A stretch of 64,000 nucleotides of DNA, taken from Vibrio splendidus. Its GTDB lineage: Bacteria > Pseudomonadota > Gammaproteobacteria > Enterobacterales > Vibrionaceae. Position numbers and translations under genes: made by a program. Of this stretch, positions 25,966-35,323 are shown piece by piece (position 1 is the stretch's first letter; every line of letters starts with the position of its first letter). The stretch is taken from assembly GCF_001557875.1 (NCBI RefSeq), contig NZ_LNRF01000011.1, positions 62,001 through 126,000 on the forward strand, in the 5' to 3' direction. The notes under the pieces are model-generated. The model saw only the letters and a list, made by a program, of their open reading frames with translations. It did no database searches and was not told the origin of the DNA.

Positions 25966-27780
25966 ATGGATTTGTCGATTACTTCTTCTTTGGCGTTAAT
26001 TGGACTCTTGTCTTTAGCTTGTCAGCTGCTCGGTTGGCGTTTACGTCTTCCCGCGATTCTTCCTCTCCTTATCGTCGGCCTATTGTTAGGTCCTGGCTTG
26101 AATATCTTAAATCCCGATGCCATTTTTGGTGATGTGTTGTTTCCTATGATTTCATTAGGGGTTGCCATCATCCTGTTTGAAGGGGCATTAACCCTAAATT
26201 TTAAAGAAATCAGAGGCCATGGTCGGATGGTGACTCACCTCGTGAGTTTCGGTATGTTGATTACCTGGGCCTGTATCGTGGTGGGTGCTTACTACTTTGT
26301 GGACTTTAGTTGGCCGTTAGCCGCATTGTTTGGTGCATTAGTCGTGGTAACTGGCCCAACGGTGATCGTACCCATGCTTCGCAGTATTCAGCCTAAATCT
26401 TCTCTAGGCAGTATCTTGCGATGGGAGGGGATAGTGATTGATCCCATTGGCGCTCTGTTTGCTGTTCTGGTTTATGAATACATCGTCTCTTCGGCCGACC
26501 CTACAGGACATGTACTTTCAGCTCTGGGACTAACCTTAGCCATTGGTTTAGGTTTAGGGATCATCGGTGGCTATTTGATTGCCAAGATGCTGCAAGGGCA
26601 TTGGGTACCGCACTATTTACGTAATGTGGCTGTATTGACGCTAATGCTCGCTGCGTTCTCTTTCTCGAATGACTTGAGTGAAGAATCGGGTTTATTAACC
26701 GTGACCATCATGGGGATCTGGCTTGCCAACGTGAAAGGCTTGGATATCGAAGACATCATCGAATTCAAAGAAACCCTGACCGTATTACTCATTTCAGCGT
26801 TGTTTATTCTGTTAGCGAGTAGACTCGATTTAGGAACCTTCCTTTCGATAGGTTGGGGTGGGGTTGGTCTGTTAGCGGTAGTGATGCTCGTGGCTCGCCC
26901 GTTAAGTGTGTGGATCAGCGGGATCGGCACGGATCTTACCTCTGCGGATAAATGGTTTTTGAGCTGGATGGCGCCGCGCGGGATCGTTGCAGCCGCGGTT
27001 TCTTCTCTGTTTGCAATCAAGCTTCAAGAAAAACAATTAATAGAAGGCGCAGACCTGCTGGTACCAATGGTGTTCTTGATCATCATCGGTACAGTTGTGA
27101 TTCAAAGCCTCACCGCGAGTTGGTGGGCAAGAAGGCTAGGTGTGACTCAAGAGAAGGCACAAGGCGTTATCTTCTTTGGTGCGACTCAGTTTTCACGCCA
27201 GTTTGCCAAAGTATTGGCGACACACAACATCAATAGTGTGCTTGCCGATACCAACTGGGAAAGCATTCGCTTAGCACGCATGGATAACTTGAATGTCTAC
27301 TTTGGTAACCCAGCTTCGAGTCACGCTGAAAATAATCTGGAATTGGATGGAGTAGGGCGTGCGATGATCGTCTCGCCTTATCGTCAAACCAACCCATTAG
27401 TTAGCATGCACTATCAAGACGAGTTTGGTGAAAATAAGGTGTTTGAGCTTGAGTCATCAGAGAATAAACATGAAAGGCATCAGGTGAGCCGCGATGGCAA
27501 CAGAAGCTTGTTTTCGGAAGGAGTTACCTATTCCAAGCTTAACTCGTTGATGGCTCAGGGTAGCCAAATTAAAAGTACAGGTTTGACCGAGGCATTTGAT
27601 TTAAACGAGTTTAACGCGCTGTACCCTAAAGCCATTCCTCTTGGGGTGATTACTGGCGGTGATTTCCGTTTAATTACACAAGGATCTGAGTTGGAAAAAC
27701 TCATATCAACGGAGTGTGAGCTTATTAGTTTATTACCGCCTTCTGAACAGACGGAAAAAGTCGAGAATCCAGATAAGTAG
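25966..27780 (+). CDS. CPA1-type sodium/proton antiporter with TrkA-N-like tail
   Basis: A 604-residue protein with about 12-13 membrane helices (residues 5-385) and a cytoplasmic C-terminal domain. Antiporter core motifs are visible: LPLLIVGLLLGPGLNIL, FEGALTLNFKEIRGH, GALVVVTGPTVIVPML and EGIVIDPIGALFAVLVYE, which holds the acidic residue of the ion site. The C terminus (QGVIFFGATQFSRQFAKVLATHN onward) resembles a TrkA-N Rossmann domain but lacks the full GxGxxG, so nucleotide binding is doubtful. Likely role is cytoplasmic pH and Na+ homeostasis. It appears monocistronic. Confidence 0.88.
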   Translation: MDLSITSSLALIGLLSLACQLLGWRLRLPAILPLLIVGLLLGPGLNILNPDAIFGDVLFPMISLGVAIILFEGALTLNFKEIRGHGRMVTHLVSFGMLITWACIVVGAYYFVDFSWPLAALFGALVVVTGPTVIVPMLRSIQPKSSLGSILRWEGIVIDPIGALFAVLVYEYIVSSADPTGHVLSALGLTLAIGLGLGIIGGYLIAKMLQGHWVPHYLRNVAVLTLMLAAFSFSNDLSEESGLLTVTIMGIWLANVKGLDIEDIIEFKETLTVLLISALFILLASRLDLGTFLSIGWGGVGLLAVVMLVARPLSVWISGIGTDLTSADKWFLSWMAPRGIVAAAVSSLFAIKLQEKQLIEGADLLVPMVFLIIIGTVVIQSLTASWWARRLGVTQEKAQGVIFFGATQFSRQFAKVLATHNINSVLADTNWESIRLARMDNLNVYFGNPASSHAENNLELDGVGRAMIVSPYRQTNPLVSMHYQDEFGENKVFELESSENKHERHQVSRDGNRSLFSEGVTYSKLNSLMAQGSQIKSTGLTEAFDLNEFNALYPKAIPLGVITGGDFRLITQGSELEKLISTECELISLLPPSEQTEKVENPDK

Positions 27781-27838
27781 CGAATAGCAGTGCATCAAAA
27801 GCTAGTCGCCCTGTTTCAAAACGAATGTCTAAGTATCA

Positions 27839-27872
27839 AAAAAGCCGCAGCGTTCATCACGTTGCGGCTTTC
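27839..27872. terminator. Convergent terminator between antiporter and folD
   Basis: AAAGCCGCA and TGCGGCTTT form the stem, with an A-run before and a T-rich stretch after. It sits between convergent genes and probably serves both. Confidence 0.85.
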
Positions 27873-27897
27873 TAATTTTATTTATATGCGCTGCGGA

Positions 27898-28755
27898 TTA
27901 CTTCGAGTGAAATTGCTCACAAGCGATCATGGTGTTCTCGATTAGGCTCGCCACCGTCATTGGACCAACACCACCCGGTACAGGCGTTATGAAGCTTGCG
28001 CTTTCTTTCGCTACGTCGTATTCAACGTCACCCACTAGTTTGCCAGATTCCAAACGGTTGATACCCACATCGACCACAACAGCGCCTTTCTTGATCCAAG
28101 CACCTGGAATGAAGTTTGGCTTACCTACTGCAACTACAACAACGTCTGCTTGACGCACGTGGCCTTCAAGGTCTTTGGTGAAGCGGTGACATGTTGTCGT
28201 TGTACAACCTGCTAGAAGGAGCTCTAGCGTCATTGGGCGACCTACGATGTTTGATGCGCCAACGACAACCGCGTGCTTACCACGTAAATCGATGTTGTAA
28301 CGGTCAAGCAGCGTGATGATGCCTTTTGGCGTACAAGAGCGAAGCTTAGGCATACGCTGAGCCAAACGGCCGACATTGTATGGGTGGAAGCCATCAACGT
28401 CTTTTTCTGGCGTGATACGCTCAAGAACGTGAGTGCTATCAATACCAGCAGGTAGAGGTAGTTGAACCAGAATACCGTCGATCTCTGGGTCTTGGTTCAG
28501 TTGGTCTACCAGTGTTAACAATTCGTCTTCTGTCGCAGTGGCTGGCAAGTCGTAAGATTTAGACACGAAGCCAACTTCTTCACACGCTTTACGCTTACTT
28601 CCAACGTAAACCTGAGAAGCAGGGTCTTCACCCACTAAAACAACCGCTAGGCCCGGAGCGCGTAATCCAGCTTCAGTACGAGCTTTTACACGTGCAGCAA
28701 CTTCGGAGCGAACCGTTTGAGAAATTAGCTTTCCATCAATATTTTGAGCAGTCAT
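27898..28755 (-). CDS. folD: Methylene-THF dehydrogenase/methenyl-THF cyclohydrolase
   Basis: A 285-residue bifunctional enzyme making 10-formyl-THF for purine synthesis. YVGSKRKACEEVGF contains the catalytic Lys, GILVQLPLPAGID and DVDGFHPYNVGRL line the active site, and VVGASNIVGRPM plus PVPGGVGPMTVASL complete the NADP domain. Length is standard. A perfect PurR-type palindrome lies 80 bp upstream (28836-28851), so purine repression is likely. The tRNA-Arg gene is divergent upstream. Confidence 0.98.
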   Translation of the reverse strand: MTAQNIDGKLISQTVRSEVAARVKARTEAGLRAPGLAVVLVGEDPASQVYVGSKRKACEEVGFVSKSYDLPATATEDELLTLVDQLNQDPEIDGILVQLPLPAGIDSTHVLERITPEKDVDGFHPYNVGRLAQRMPKLRSCTPKGIITLLDRYNIDLRGKHAVVVGASNIVGRPMTLELLLAGCTTTTCHRFTKDLEGHVRQADVVVVAVGKPNFIPGAWIKKGAVVVDVGINRLESGKLVGDVEYDVAKESASFITPVPGGVGPMTVASLIENTMIACEQFHSK

Positions 28756-28835
28756 GAATTTCCTTAGTATTGATATTCAAGTTAGTGGCTGATGTTTTTG
28801 GCGCATTATTCCAGAAAATCTTTTTGATTACCATC

Positions 28836-28851
28836 AAGCAAACGTTTGCTT
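28836..28851 (-). promoter_or_regulatory. PurR-type operator upstream of folD
   Basis: AAGCAAACGTTTGCTT is a perfect 16-bp palindrome. It fits every fixed position of the PurR consensus (ANGCAAACGTTTNCNT). It lies 80 bp ahead of the folD start, in promoter range. Confidence 0.8.
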
Positions 28852-28925
28852 TGTTCTATTTTCCAACACTTATATGTTTGTTGCCCTTTTTTTACTCACT
28901 TAGATCAGAATGTTACATAAAGCCG

Positions 28926-28953
28926 TTGCTTTACTGATTCGAATTCGTATAAT
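28926..28953 (+). promoter_or_regulatory. Promoter of tRNA-Arg
   Basis: A TTGCTT -35 box (28926-28931), a 16-bp spacer and a perfect TATAAT -10 box (28948-28953). The mature tRNA begins 13 bases after the -10 box. Confidence 0.8.
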
Positions 28954-28966
28954 TCGTTCCTGTAGC

Positions 28967-29043
28967 GCGCCCTTAGCTCAGCTGGATAGAGCACCTCCCT
29001 TCTAAGGAGGTGGTCGAAGGTTCGAATCCTTCAGGGCGTGCCA
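28967..29043 (+). tRNA. argU: tRNA-Arg (anticodon UCU)
   Basis: A 77-nt cloverleaf. The acceptor stem GCGCCCT pairs with AGGGCGT (one G-U); D-arm AGCTCAGCTGGATAGAGC; anticodon stem CCTCC/GGAGG around CTTCTAA with TCT at 29001-29003; T-arm GGTTCGAATCC; encoded CCA. It reads the AGA codon (and possibly AGG). It is close to E. coli argU, which is a known phage attachment target; here nothing is inserted next to it. A strong terminator follows at 29055. Confidence 0.98.
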
Positions 29044-29054
29044 TTATTTAAAGA

Positions 29055-29087
29055 AACCCGATAACTCTCCGAGTTGTCGGGTTTTTT
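29055..29087 (+). terminator. tRNA-Arg terminator
   Basis: A 13-bp stem (12 of 13 paired, AACCCGATAACTC/GAGTTGTCGGGTT), TCC loop, six T. It lies 12 bases after the CCA end. The rest of the gap to 29313 is the aroC promoter region with no gene seen. Confidence 0.92.
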
Positions 29088-29313
29088 GCTTTCTTACCAT
29101 AATAAAAATACTCTTCTCAAAGCGCCACTCATTTCCCCGCGTTATTCATTTCATTCGGCTCATGTAATAGAAAGTTAAAATTGTTCGTTTTTTGGGGTTT
29201 ACATCATTTGGTAATAAAGCCACTATGAATTCACGAAGAATAGACAAGTAAAGCTGTTAGCCAGTCGGTTTCGGAATCAAACCTTCTGCTCAATAGCTGA
29301 TTTAGAGGAAGTA

Positions 29314-30399
29314 ATGGCAGGAAACAGTATCGGACAACATTTCCGCGTGACCACGTTCGGAGAAAGTCACGGTATCGCACTAGGATGTATCGTAGATGGG
29401 TGCCCACCAGGATTAGAAATTACCGAAGCAGACCTTCAAAGAGATTTGGATCGTCGTCGCCCTGGTACTTCTCGTTATACAACGGCTCGCCGTGAAGCGG
29501 ATGAAGTGAAAATCTTATCAGGTGTATTTGAAGGCCAAACTACGGGCACTTCTATTGGTCTATTGATTGAAAATACAGACCAACGCTCTAAAGACTATTC
29601 CGAAATTAAAGACAAGTTCCGCCCTGGACACGCTGACTATACGTATCATCAAAAGTACGGTGTGCGTGATTACCGTGGTGGTGGTCGTTCTTCAGCTCGT
29701 GAAACTGCAATGCGTGTTGCGGCAGGTGCGATTGCAAAGAAATACCTTAAGCAAGAATTTGGTGTTGAAATCCAAGCTTATCTTTCTCAAATGGGTGATA
29801 TTTCAATTGATAAAGTGGATTGGAGCGAGATCGAAAACAACGCTTTCTTCTGCCCAGATGCCGACAAAGTACCGGAATTTGACCAACTGATCCGTGACTT
29901 GCTAAAAGAAGGCAACTCGATCGGTGCGAAGATTCAAGTGGTTGCGACTAAAGTGCCTGTAGGCCTTGGTGAGCCAATCTTTGATCGTTTAGATGCTGAC
30001 ATTGCTCACGCTCTAATGAGCATCAATGCGGTGAAAGGTGTTGAGATTGGTGATGGCTTTGATGTCGTTAATCAACGCGGTAGTGAACACCGTGACCCAT
30101 TAACTCCAGAAGGTTTCAGCAGCAACCACGCTGGCGGTATCTTAGGTGGTATTTCGACTGGCCAAGATATTGTGGCAAGTATCGCGCTTAAGCCTACATC
30201 AAGCATTACCGTTCCGGGTGATACGATCACTAAAGACGGTGAAGCAACGCAGCTAATCACGAAAGGTCGTCATGATCCATGTGTGGGTATTCGTGCTGTA
30301 CCGATCGCAGAAGCGATGTTAGCGATTGTATTGCTTGATCACTTGCTACGTCACCGTGGTCAAAACTTTGGTGTGACAACTGAAACGCCAAAAATCTAG
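29314..30399 (+). CDS. aroC: Chorismate synthase
   Basis: A 361-residue enzyme, last step of the shikimate pathway (EPSP to chorismate, FMN-dependent). Signatures GESHGIALGCIVDGCPPG (near residue 16), RPGHADYTYHQKYGVRDYRGGGRSSARETA (near 106-135) and RHDPCVGIRAVPIAEAM are intact. Standard length. It begins the block that in E. coli contains epmC, yfcL, mnmC and fabB, here interrupted by a UPF0126 gene and an FMN reductase. Terminator at 30449. Confidence 0.99.
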   Translation: MAGNSIGQHFRVTTFGESHGIALGCIVDGCPPGLEITEADLQRDLDRRRPGTSRYTTARREADEVKILSGVFEGQTTGTSIGLLIENTDQRSKDYSEIKDKFRPGHADYTYHQKYGVRDYRGGGRSSARETAMRVAAGAIAKKYLKQEFGVEIQAYLSQMGDISIDKVDWSEIENNAFFCPDADKVPEFDQLIRDLLKEGNSIGAKIQVVATKVPVGLGEPIFDRLDADIAHALMSINAVKGVEIGDGFDVVNQRGSEHRDPLTPEGFSSNHAGGILGGISTGQDIVASIALKPTSSITVPGDTITKDGEATQLITKGRHDPCVGIRAVPIAEAMLAIVLLDHLLRHRGQNFGVTTETPKI

Positions 30400-30448
30400 T
30401 TCTGCTTCGTTTAATTCAGAACAGATTTGAAACTGATTTGATAAAAAC

Positions 30449-30485
30449 AAAAAGGGTTGCTTCGTAATGAAGCAACCCTTTTTAT
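30449..30485. terminator. Convergent terminator after aroC
   Basis: AAAGGGTTGCTTC pairs with GAAGCAACCCTTT around GTAAT, with A-run and T-run. It serves aroC and probably the minus-strand gene ending at 30512. Confidence 0.92.
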
Positions 30486-30511
30486 ATTGCGCGTAATTGA
30501 GAATATATTAT

Positions 30512-31135
30512 CTAATGTACCGAGCTTTCCGGATCAAGCTGGAACGAAGGTAAACGCCACTTGAATCGTACGGCTGCCATACGCAGCAAGTAACCAACCA
30601 CAAGCGTAACAATCGTCGCGGTTACGTCGTTTATGCCTAGTTCAAGTAAACCTAGGTATAAACCTGAAGCGACAAGTGCGACAGACGCATACAGCTCTTC
30701 ATGCAATACCAATGGTGTTTGACGACAGATAAGATCGCGCAGCAAACCGCCAAAGACACCGGTGACGAGCGCAGACACCATGCAGATCATTGGGTGAAGA
30801 CCCATGGTCATCGCTACCTTAGTACCAATGATACTGAACACGATAAGCCCTAGAGCATCTAAACGAATGAATAAGCCTTTTAGCTTGATTACCCATTTAG
30901 CCAGCCCCGTTGTAATAACACCCGCGATACAGGTGATTGCCAGATACTGCGGGTTTTCAACCCAACCTAAAGGGTAATGGCCGAGTAAGATATCTCGTAC
31001 TGTGCCACCGCCAATTGCTGTTGCACTCGCAACCAACATTACACCAAACCAATCCATTTTTTGTTTGCCAGCACTGAGAGCGCCGGTCATGGCTTCTGCC
31101 GTGATGCCAATGATATACAAAACACTTAGTAGCAT
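30512..31135 (-). CDS. TRIC/UPF0126-family membrane protein (YicG-like)
   Basis: About 207 residues from ATG 31135 (MLLSVLYIIGITAEAMTGAL), the family start; the open frame extends 50 residues further without family similarity. Seven predicted membrane helices in two inverted three-helix repeats, each with a glycine-rich kink: AIGGGTVRDILLG in the first and GVFGGLLRDLICRQTP in the second. Prokaryotic relatives form trimeric cation channels (K+, Na+). Its function in Vibrio is not known. Insertion of this gene between aroC and epmC differs from E. coli. Confidence 0.88.
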   Translation of the reverse strand: MLLSVLYIIGITAEAMTGALSAGKQKMDWFGVMLVASATAIGGGTVRDILLGHYPLGWVENPQYLAITCIAGVITTGLAKWVIKLKGLFIRLDALGLIVFSIIGTKVAMTMGLHPMICMVSALVTGVFGGLLRDLICRQTPLVLHEELYASVALVASGLYLGLLELGINDVTATIVTLVVGYLLRMAAVRFKWRLPSFQLDPESSVH

Positions 31136-31434
31136 TGCTGTAGCTCTATAATATAGGTCTATAAATTGGAGTCTTATAGGCCTTAGGGATATAAAAATGA
31201 AGCGCGAGTGTAGTAGTAAAAACGCTGATTGACGAATGAATATTTGTACCGTGAATCGGCATTTCAGATTAGCTAAACTAATCATTCACCTCAAAGTAGT
31301 GTAATCTGGGATCAGCAATCGATTGTCACGGTAAAATATTGGGGTCAACCTAATGCCATTGCCCGTGATAGGGCTTTACCGAACGCTTAAAAAAACGCAA
31401 AATGCCCCAGTTCTTTTTACTTAAATTTGATTTT

Positions 31435-31965
31435 ATGACGCACCAATACTCAGACATCATCGATATTTTCAATCAAACCTTTTTCGAGAGCTACAATACC
31501 AAGCTCGAACTGGGTGCAGACGAGCCTATTTACCTGCCAGCCGATGAACAGGTTTCTCACCACCGTATCGTATTTGCTCGAGGCTTTTATGCGTCTGCAC
31601 TTCACGAAATAGCACACTGGTGTGTCGCTGGTCCTGAACGTCGTTTGTTGGAAGATTTTGGCTATTGGTATGAGCCTGATGGTCGAACTGAGGCGGTTCA
31701 AGCTGAGTTTGAAAAAGTAGAAATTCGCCCACAAGCGTATGAATGGATCATTGCGATGAGTGCGGGCTTTCCTTTTAATGTCAGCTGTGACAATCTACAC
31801 GGCGATTTTGAGCCAGATCGTTTGGCCTTTATGAGTAAAGTACACAGTGAAGTCATGGGAATCTTTGAAGCTGGTCTTCCGCCTCGTGTGAAAATGCTCT
31901 CTGAAGCATTACGCAGCTTCTACGATGTAGAACCTTTATGTACTAGCCAATTTATTGTGAAATAA
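31435..31965 (+). CDS. epmC: Elongation factor P hydroxylase
   Basis: 176 residues from ATG 31435 (MTHQYSDIIDIFNQTF), matching the E. coli YfcM start; 11 upstream codons in frame are not supported. ARGFYASALHEIAHWCVAGPERR and DFGYWYEPDGR carry the HExxH-like metal site (HEIAH), and PFNVSCDNLHGDFEPDR is conserved. It hydroxylates the beta-lysyl Lys of EF-P after EpmA/EpmB. yfcL follows after nine bases, the same pair as in E. coli. Confidence 0.95.
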   Translation: MTHQYSDIIDIFNQTFFESYNTKLELGADEPIYLPADEQVSHHRIVFARGFYASALHEIAHWCVAGPERRLLEDFGYWYEPDGRTEAVQAEFEKVEIRPQAYEWIIAMSAGFPFNVSCDNLHGDFEPDRLAFMSKVHSEVMGIFEAGLPPRVKMLSEALRSFYDVEPLCTSQFIVK

Positions 31966-31974
31966 GAGAATATT

Positions 31975-32238
31975 ATGATTATCGAATTTGAAGAAAAACT
32001 ACTTGAAGTAATTGATGCTCGCATTGAAAACGCATCAGACGATGAACTGTTTGCTGGTGGTTACTTACGTGGTCATATTTCTCTTTCTGTGGCTTCATGT
32101 GAAGAAGAAGGCATTGAAGATGTGGCTGAAGTAAAAGCTCGCATTGAAAAGAGCCTAGACGACGCTCGCTCTGAACTCACGCCAGCAGACCGCACTATCG
32201 TTAATGACCTTTGGGTTGAGCTACAAAACCAAGCTTAA
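31975..32238 (+). CDS. yfcL: YfcL-family protein
   Basis: An 87-residue acidic helical protein (MIIEFEEKLLEVIDARIENA, LFAGGYLRGHISLSVASCE). It matches YfcL, the usual partner between epmC and mnmC. Function unknown. Probably co-transcribed with epmC. Confidence 0.9.
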   Translation: MIIEFEEKLLEVIDARIENASDDELFAGGYLRGHISLSVASCEEEGIEDVAEVKARIEKSLDDARSELTPADRTIVNDLWVELQNQA

Positions 32239-32575
32239 TCTAAGTGCATTGAGACTATCCGCTCAGTCCCTTCCTTTCTATTTTTCTGAGCGAATAGTTA
32301 TACCAATCGTAGTAAATAACAGGTCACCCTGGCTGGTTAAAATTCTCGATAACTACGTTAGAATTTTTGATTGTAGAATAACTACTTATCGAAAAAACCT
32401 TCTTTGTTCTCAAGCCTTTTCCCTGCGTTATTTTTGATCACTTACTTACTGTGATTTGTATTATTTGAAACTCGTTCGAAATTTTTGAATGAGTCCGTTC
32501 ATTCCTTGTGATGGTTCCATTTTCTGACTACGTTATTCTAATCCCACTTAACGGAATTACAGAAAAGGTCACATC
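32239..32575. other. Intergenic region upstream of the FMN reductase gene
   Basis: A 337-bp AT-rich gap with no credible gene. It contains ATACCAATCGTA (about 32301-32312), a string also seen near 53472 and possibly a dispersed Vibrio intergenic motif. A small dyad GAATGA-N6-TCATTC (32487-32504), about 70 bp before the reductase start, could be an operator. Confidence 0.4.
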
Positions 32576-33097
32576 ATGAAAGTTATCGCATTTGGCGCAA
32601 GCACCAGCTCAACCTCTATCAATAAAGCATTAGCAACTTACGCAGCAAACTTGATTGAAGGTGCTGAAGTAAAAGTCTTAAATATTACTGATTACAACGT
32701 TCCTATGTTCAGTGAAGACACTGAAAAAGAGATAGGCCAAGCAGAAGGCGCGCAAGCATTTTTACGTGACCTAGCAGAAGCTGACGCATTTGTTATCTCT
32801 TTTGCAGAACATAACGGTCACTACCCAGCAGCGTACAAAAATCTATTTGATTGGGCGACACGCATTGAACGTTCAGTGTTTGGCGAGAAGCCTGCAGTTT
32901 ACCTAGCAACTTCACCTGGCCCAGGTGGTGCACAAACGGTACTGGGCGCAGCGACAGGTTCTGCACCTTACTTTGGTGGCAACGTGCAAGCGTCAGTTTC
33001 AGTACCAAGCTTCTACGATAACTTTGATTTTGAATCTGGTTCTATCAGCAACGAAGAGATCGCTCTACAGATTAAAGATGCGGTTGCTAAGCTGTAG
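32576..33097 (+). CDS. NADPH-dependent FMN reductase family protein
   Basis: A 173-residue flavodoxin-like oxidoreductase. FGASTSSTSINKALATYAAN is the FMN phosphate loop, and FAEHNGHYPAAYKNLFDWATRI with PVYLATSPGPGGAQ-like segments (residues 81-125) match the NADPH_FMN-red family. It probably reduces FMN, quinones or electrophiles; substrate unknown. It stands alone between yfcL and mnmC, an insertion relative to E. coli. Terminator at 33142. Confidence 0.9.
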   Translation: MKVIAFGASTSSTSINKALATYAANLIEGAEVKVLNITDYNVPMFSEDTEKEIGQAEGAQAFLRDLAEADAFVISFAEHNGHYPAAYKNLFDWATRIERSVFGEKPAVYLATSPGPGGAQTVLGAATGSAPYFGGNVQASVSVPSFYDNFDFESGSISNEEIALQIKDAVAKL

Positions 33098-33141
33098 ATA
33101 CAGCTTCGTTGAGAACATCAGTTTAGAGCAACACGAATAAC

Positions 33142-33179
33142 AAAAAGCCCGAGCGACACAATGTCGCTCGGGCTTTTTA
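33142..33179. terminator. Convergent terminator between FMN reductase and mnmC
   Basis: AAAAAGCCCGAGCGACA pairs with TGTCGCTCGGGCTTTTT, a long GC-rich stem with A- and T-runs, usable in both directions. Confidence 0.94.
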
Positions 33180-33244
33180 GCTTTTTAACTTTTTAGTTTC
33201 AGATATTCAGAAATTTCAGATGTTCAGAATAGCTGAACGAGAAA

Positions 33245-35323
33245 CTACGGATTTGATTTAGCATGCTTGTCCGCAACCCATCCAGCCGTTAATGCTTTTC
33301 CTTTACGCAGTCTGCGTACCCACATTCGACTTGGGTGAATCGCCTCAAGTACATCAACAGGCAAGGGAAGTGGATCGCCACAGATTTGTGATGCTAATAC
33401 TTCAGCCAATAATGGAGCCGAGCTTAGCCCTCGCGAACCTAAACCGATAAAACAGTATAGGTTAGGGAAGCTTGTTACCGTTTCAACATCCTCAACCGAG
33501 TCACGCTGAGGGTTGAAGTTGTGCAGGTCTTGGTATTGCTCTTTGATTGATTCGAAATTGCCGACATTGCCGACAAAGGGTAAGTGGTCACGGCTTACGC
33601 TTCGAATCCCTTGGCGCGCTAAGTTGTCACTGGTGTCGACATCTTTTGTCCATGCTTGGTCTGGTAGCGACCGATGCAGGCGCTCGCCATTGTGCTTCTG
33701 AACCTCAACATCAAATTCTTGGTCGATATTGGTCTTGTCGTAGTTCGCACCAATACAGTGATGGCCATTGTTTGGATTCTGCGGCGTTAGATAGCCATCA
33801 AAACACAATACGGTTTTTAGCTTACTGAGATTTTCCGTGGTCGGAATATGGCTCACTTGGCCTTTAACCGGCGTTAGCGGTACTGGCTGAGTTTGTTCAA
33901 ACTGGGTGAACTTGTGTCCGTTCGCGATAACCACTTGATCGTGCTTGGTTTGAATCTCACCTTGAGGTGTCTCAATTGTCAGTAACCATTGTTGTTCAGC
34001 TTCGAGCCACTCAAGTTGAGTTACTTGATGTTGATAAAGTGCGCTGACTTGGTTGGTCTCTTCTAACTTAGCAATCAAACCTTGAGTCAGTTGAAGAGGG
34101 CTTAACCAGCCACCCAGTGGAAAGTAAACACTCTCTTTATCGACCGGTAAGCCAATCTCTTCGTTGGCTTGGTCTGGCGTTAAACGCTGAATCAGGTCGG
34201 TGTGAAAGTTGCCTTCCAACATGCGGTTGAGCTTTTTAGTGGAGCCTTCGTCCCACATCAAAATGTTTACGCCGCACCAGCTGTGATCAAATTGGACAGA
34301 CTGCGCCGCTTGATTAATAAATTGACGAGCAAACAGTAACCCTGGGCCAAATATGCGAGACACGTTCGAGGTTGCTTCACTTAACAACGGGTAAATCGCA
34401 CCTTGATTGTTACCTGAGGCATTGCCCGCAGCTTGTGGGTGTTCACAATAAAGGGTGATGTTTTTACCACGGCGGCTTAGTGTTTTGGCTAATGCAGCAC
34501 TGGCTACGCCACCACCAATAATCGCAATGTCTTGTGATTCTCTGTGTTGAGCGAGGCCATACCAAGGTTTGATGTTGGTGTGAGCATGCTTCTCGCCAAG
34601 TCGGCCTGCAATCATTTCGCGCTTGGTACCAAAGCCTTTAACCTTCTTCATCTCAAAGCCAGCTTCAATCAAACCGCGACGCACAAAGCCAGCGGCGGTG
34701 AAAGTGGCGCAGCTACAATCTTGCTTGGCCAGCTTTGCCATGCCATTGAATAGGTTTTGGTTCCACATCTCTGGGTTTTTGCTTGGGGCGAATCCGTCTA
34801 AGAACCAAGCATCAACTAAACCTTCACGTGGGGTAGGCACATTTGGCATACAATCTTTAATATCACCAAACCATAAATCAAGCGTGATCGCGCCATCACC
34901 CAGCACAATACGGTGACATTCAGGTAGGGCGATAGGGTAGTGTTCTTGGAGTTGCGTCGCATACTCTGCCAATTCTGGCCACGCTTGATGCGCTTTGATG
35001 AGATCCTCTTTATTTAAAGGATATTTTTCAAAACTGATGAAATGTAACTCTTTGGTCATCGCTTGTGGGTTATCTTTAATAAAAGCATCGAACCATTGCC
35101 AGACTGCAAGAAAGTTCAAACCAGTACCAAAGCCGGTTTCAGCGATCACAAAACGGCGTTGTTCATGTTCAAGCCAACGCTCTGGAAGGTGGTTTTGCTT
35201 TAAAAAGACGTAGCGAGTTTCTTCTAAACCGTTAACATTGGAGAAGTAAACGTCGTCAAATTGGTCTGAAACTGGCGTGCCAGACTCATTCCATTCCAGT
35301 TCTGCATTAGTAATTGAAGTCAT
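33245..35323 (-). CDS. mnmC: Bifunctional tRNA cmnm5(s2)U34 oxidoreductase/methyltransferase
   Basis: About 692 residues from ATG 35323 (MTSITNAELEWNESGTPVS); 24 further codons are open upstream but unlike the family. The N-terminal methyltransferase (ETGFGTGLNFLAVW, then VDAWFLDGFAPSKNPEMW) converts nm5U to mnm5U. The C-terminal FAD domain (IAIIGGGVASAALAKTLSRRGK) converts cmnm5U to nm5U in the tRNA wobble base. No strong ribosome site is seen at either candidate start. Divergent from fabB, as in E. coli. Confidence 0.96.
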   Translation of the reverse strand: MTSITNAELEWNESGTPVSDQFDDVYFSNVNGLEETRYVFLKQNHLPERWLEHEQRRFVIAETGFGTGLNFLAVWQWFDAFIKDNPQAMTKELHFISFEKYPLNKEDLIKAHQAWPELAEYATQLQEHYPIALPECHRIVLGDGAITLDLWFGDIKDCMPNVPTPREGLVDAWFLDGFAPSKNPEMWNQNLFNGMAKLAKQDCSCATFTAAGFVRRGLIEAGFEMKKVKGFGTKREMIAGRLGEKHAHTNIKPWYGLAQHRESQDIAIIGGGVASAALAKTLSRRGKNITLYCEHPQAAGNASGNNQGAIYPLLSEATSNVSRIFGPGLLFARQFINQAAQSVQFDHSWCGVNILMWDEGSTKKLNRMLEGNFHTDLIQRLTPDQANEEIGLPVDKESVYFPLGGWLSPLQLTQGLIAKLEETNQVSALYQHQVTQLEWLEAEQQWLLTIETPQGEIQTKHDQVVIANGHKFTQFEQTQPVPLTPVKGQVSHIPTTENLSKLKTVLCFDGYLTPQNPNNGHHCIGANYDKTNIDQEFDVEVQKHNGERLHRSLPDQAWTKDVDTSDNLARQGIRSVSRDHLPFVGNVGNFESIKEQYQDLHNFNPQRDSVEDVETVTSFPNLYCFIGLGSRGLSSAPLLAEVLASQICGDPLPLPVDVLEAIHPSRMWVRRLRKGKALTAGWVADKHAKSNP

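Noticed and set aside
28967..29100. Genomic island at the argU-type tRNA
   Set aside because: This tRNA is a common integration target, but no integrase, no direct repeat of its 3' end and only core genes (aroC onward) follow.
31136..31285. 50-residue N-terminal extension of the UPF0126 protein
   Set aside because: The extension is not family-like and covers the divergent promoter; ATG 31135 gives the normal start. Similar extensions of argS, mnmC, pdxB, epmC and the YkgJ-type gene were trimmed for the same reason.
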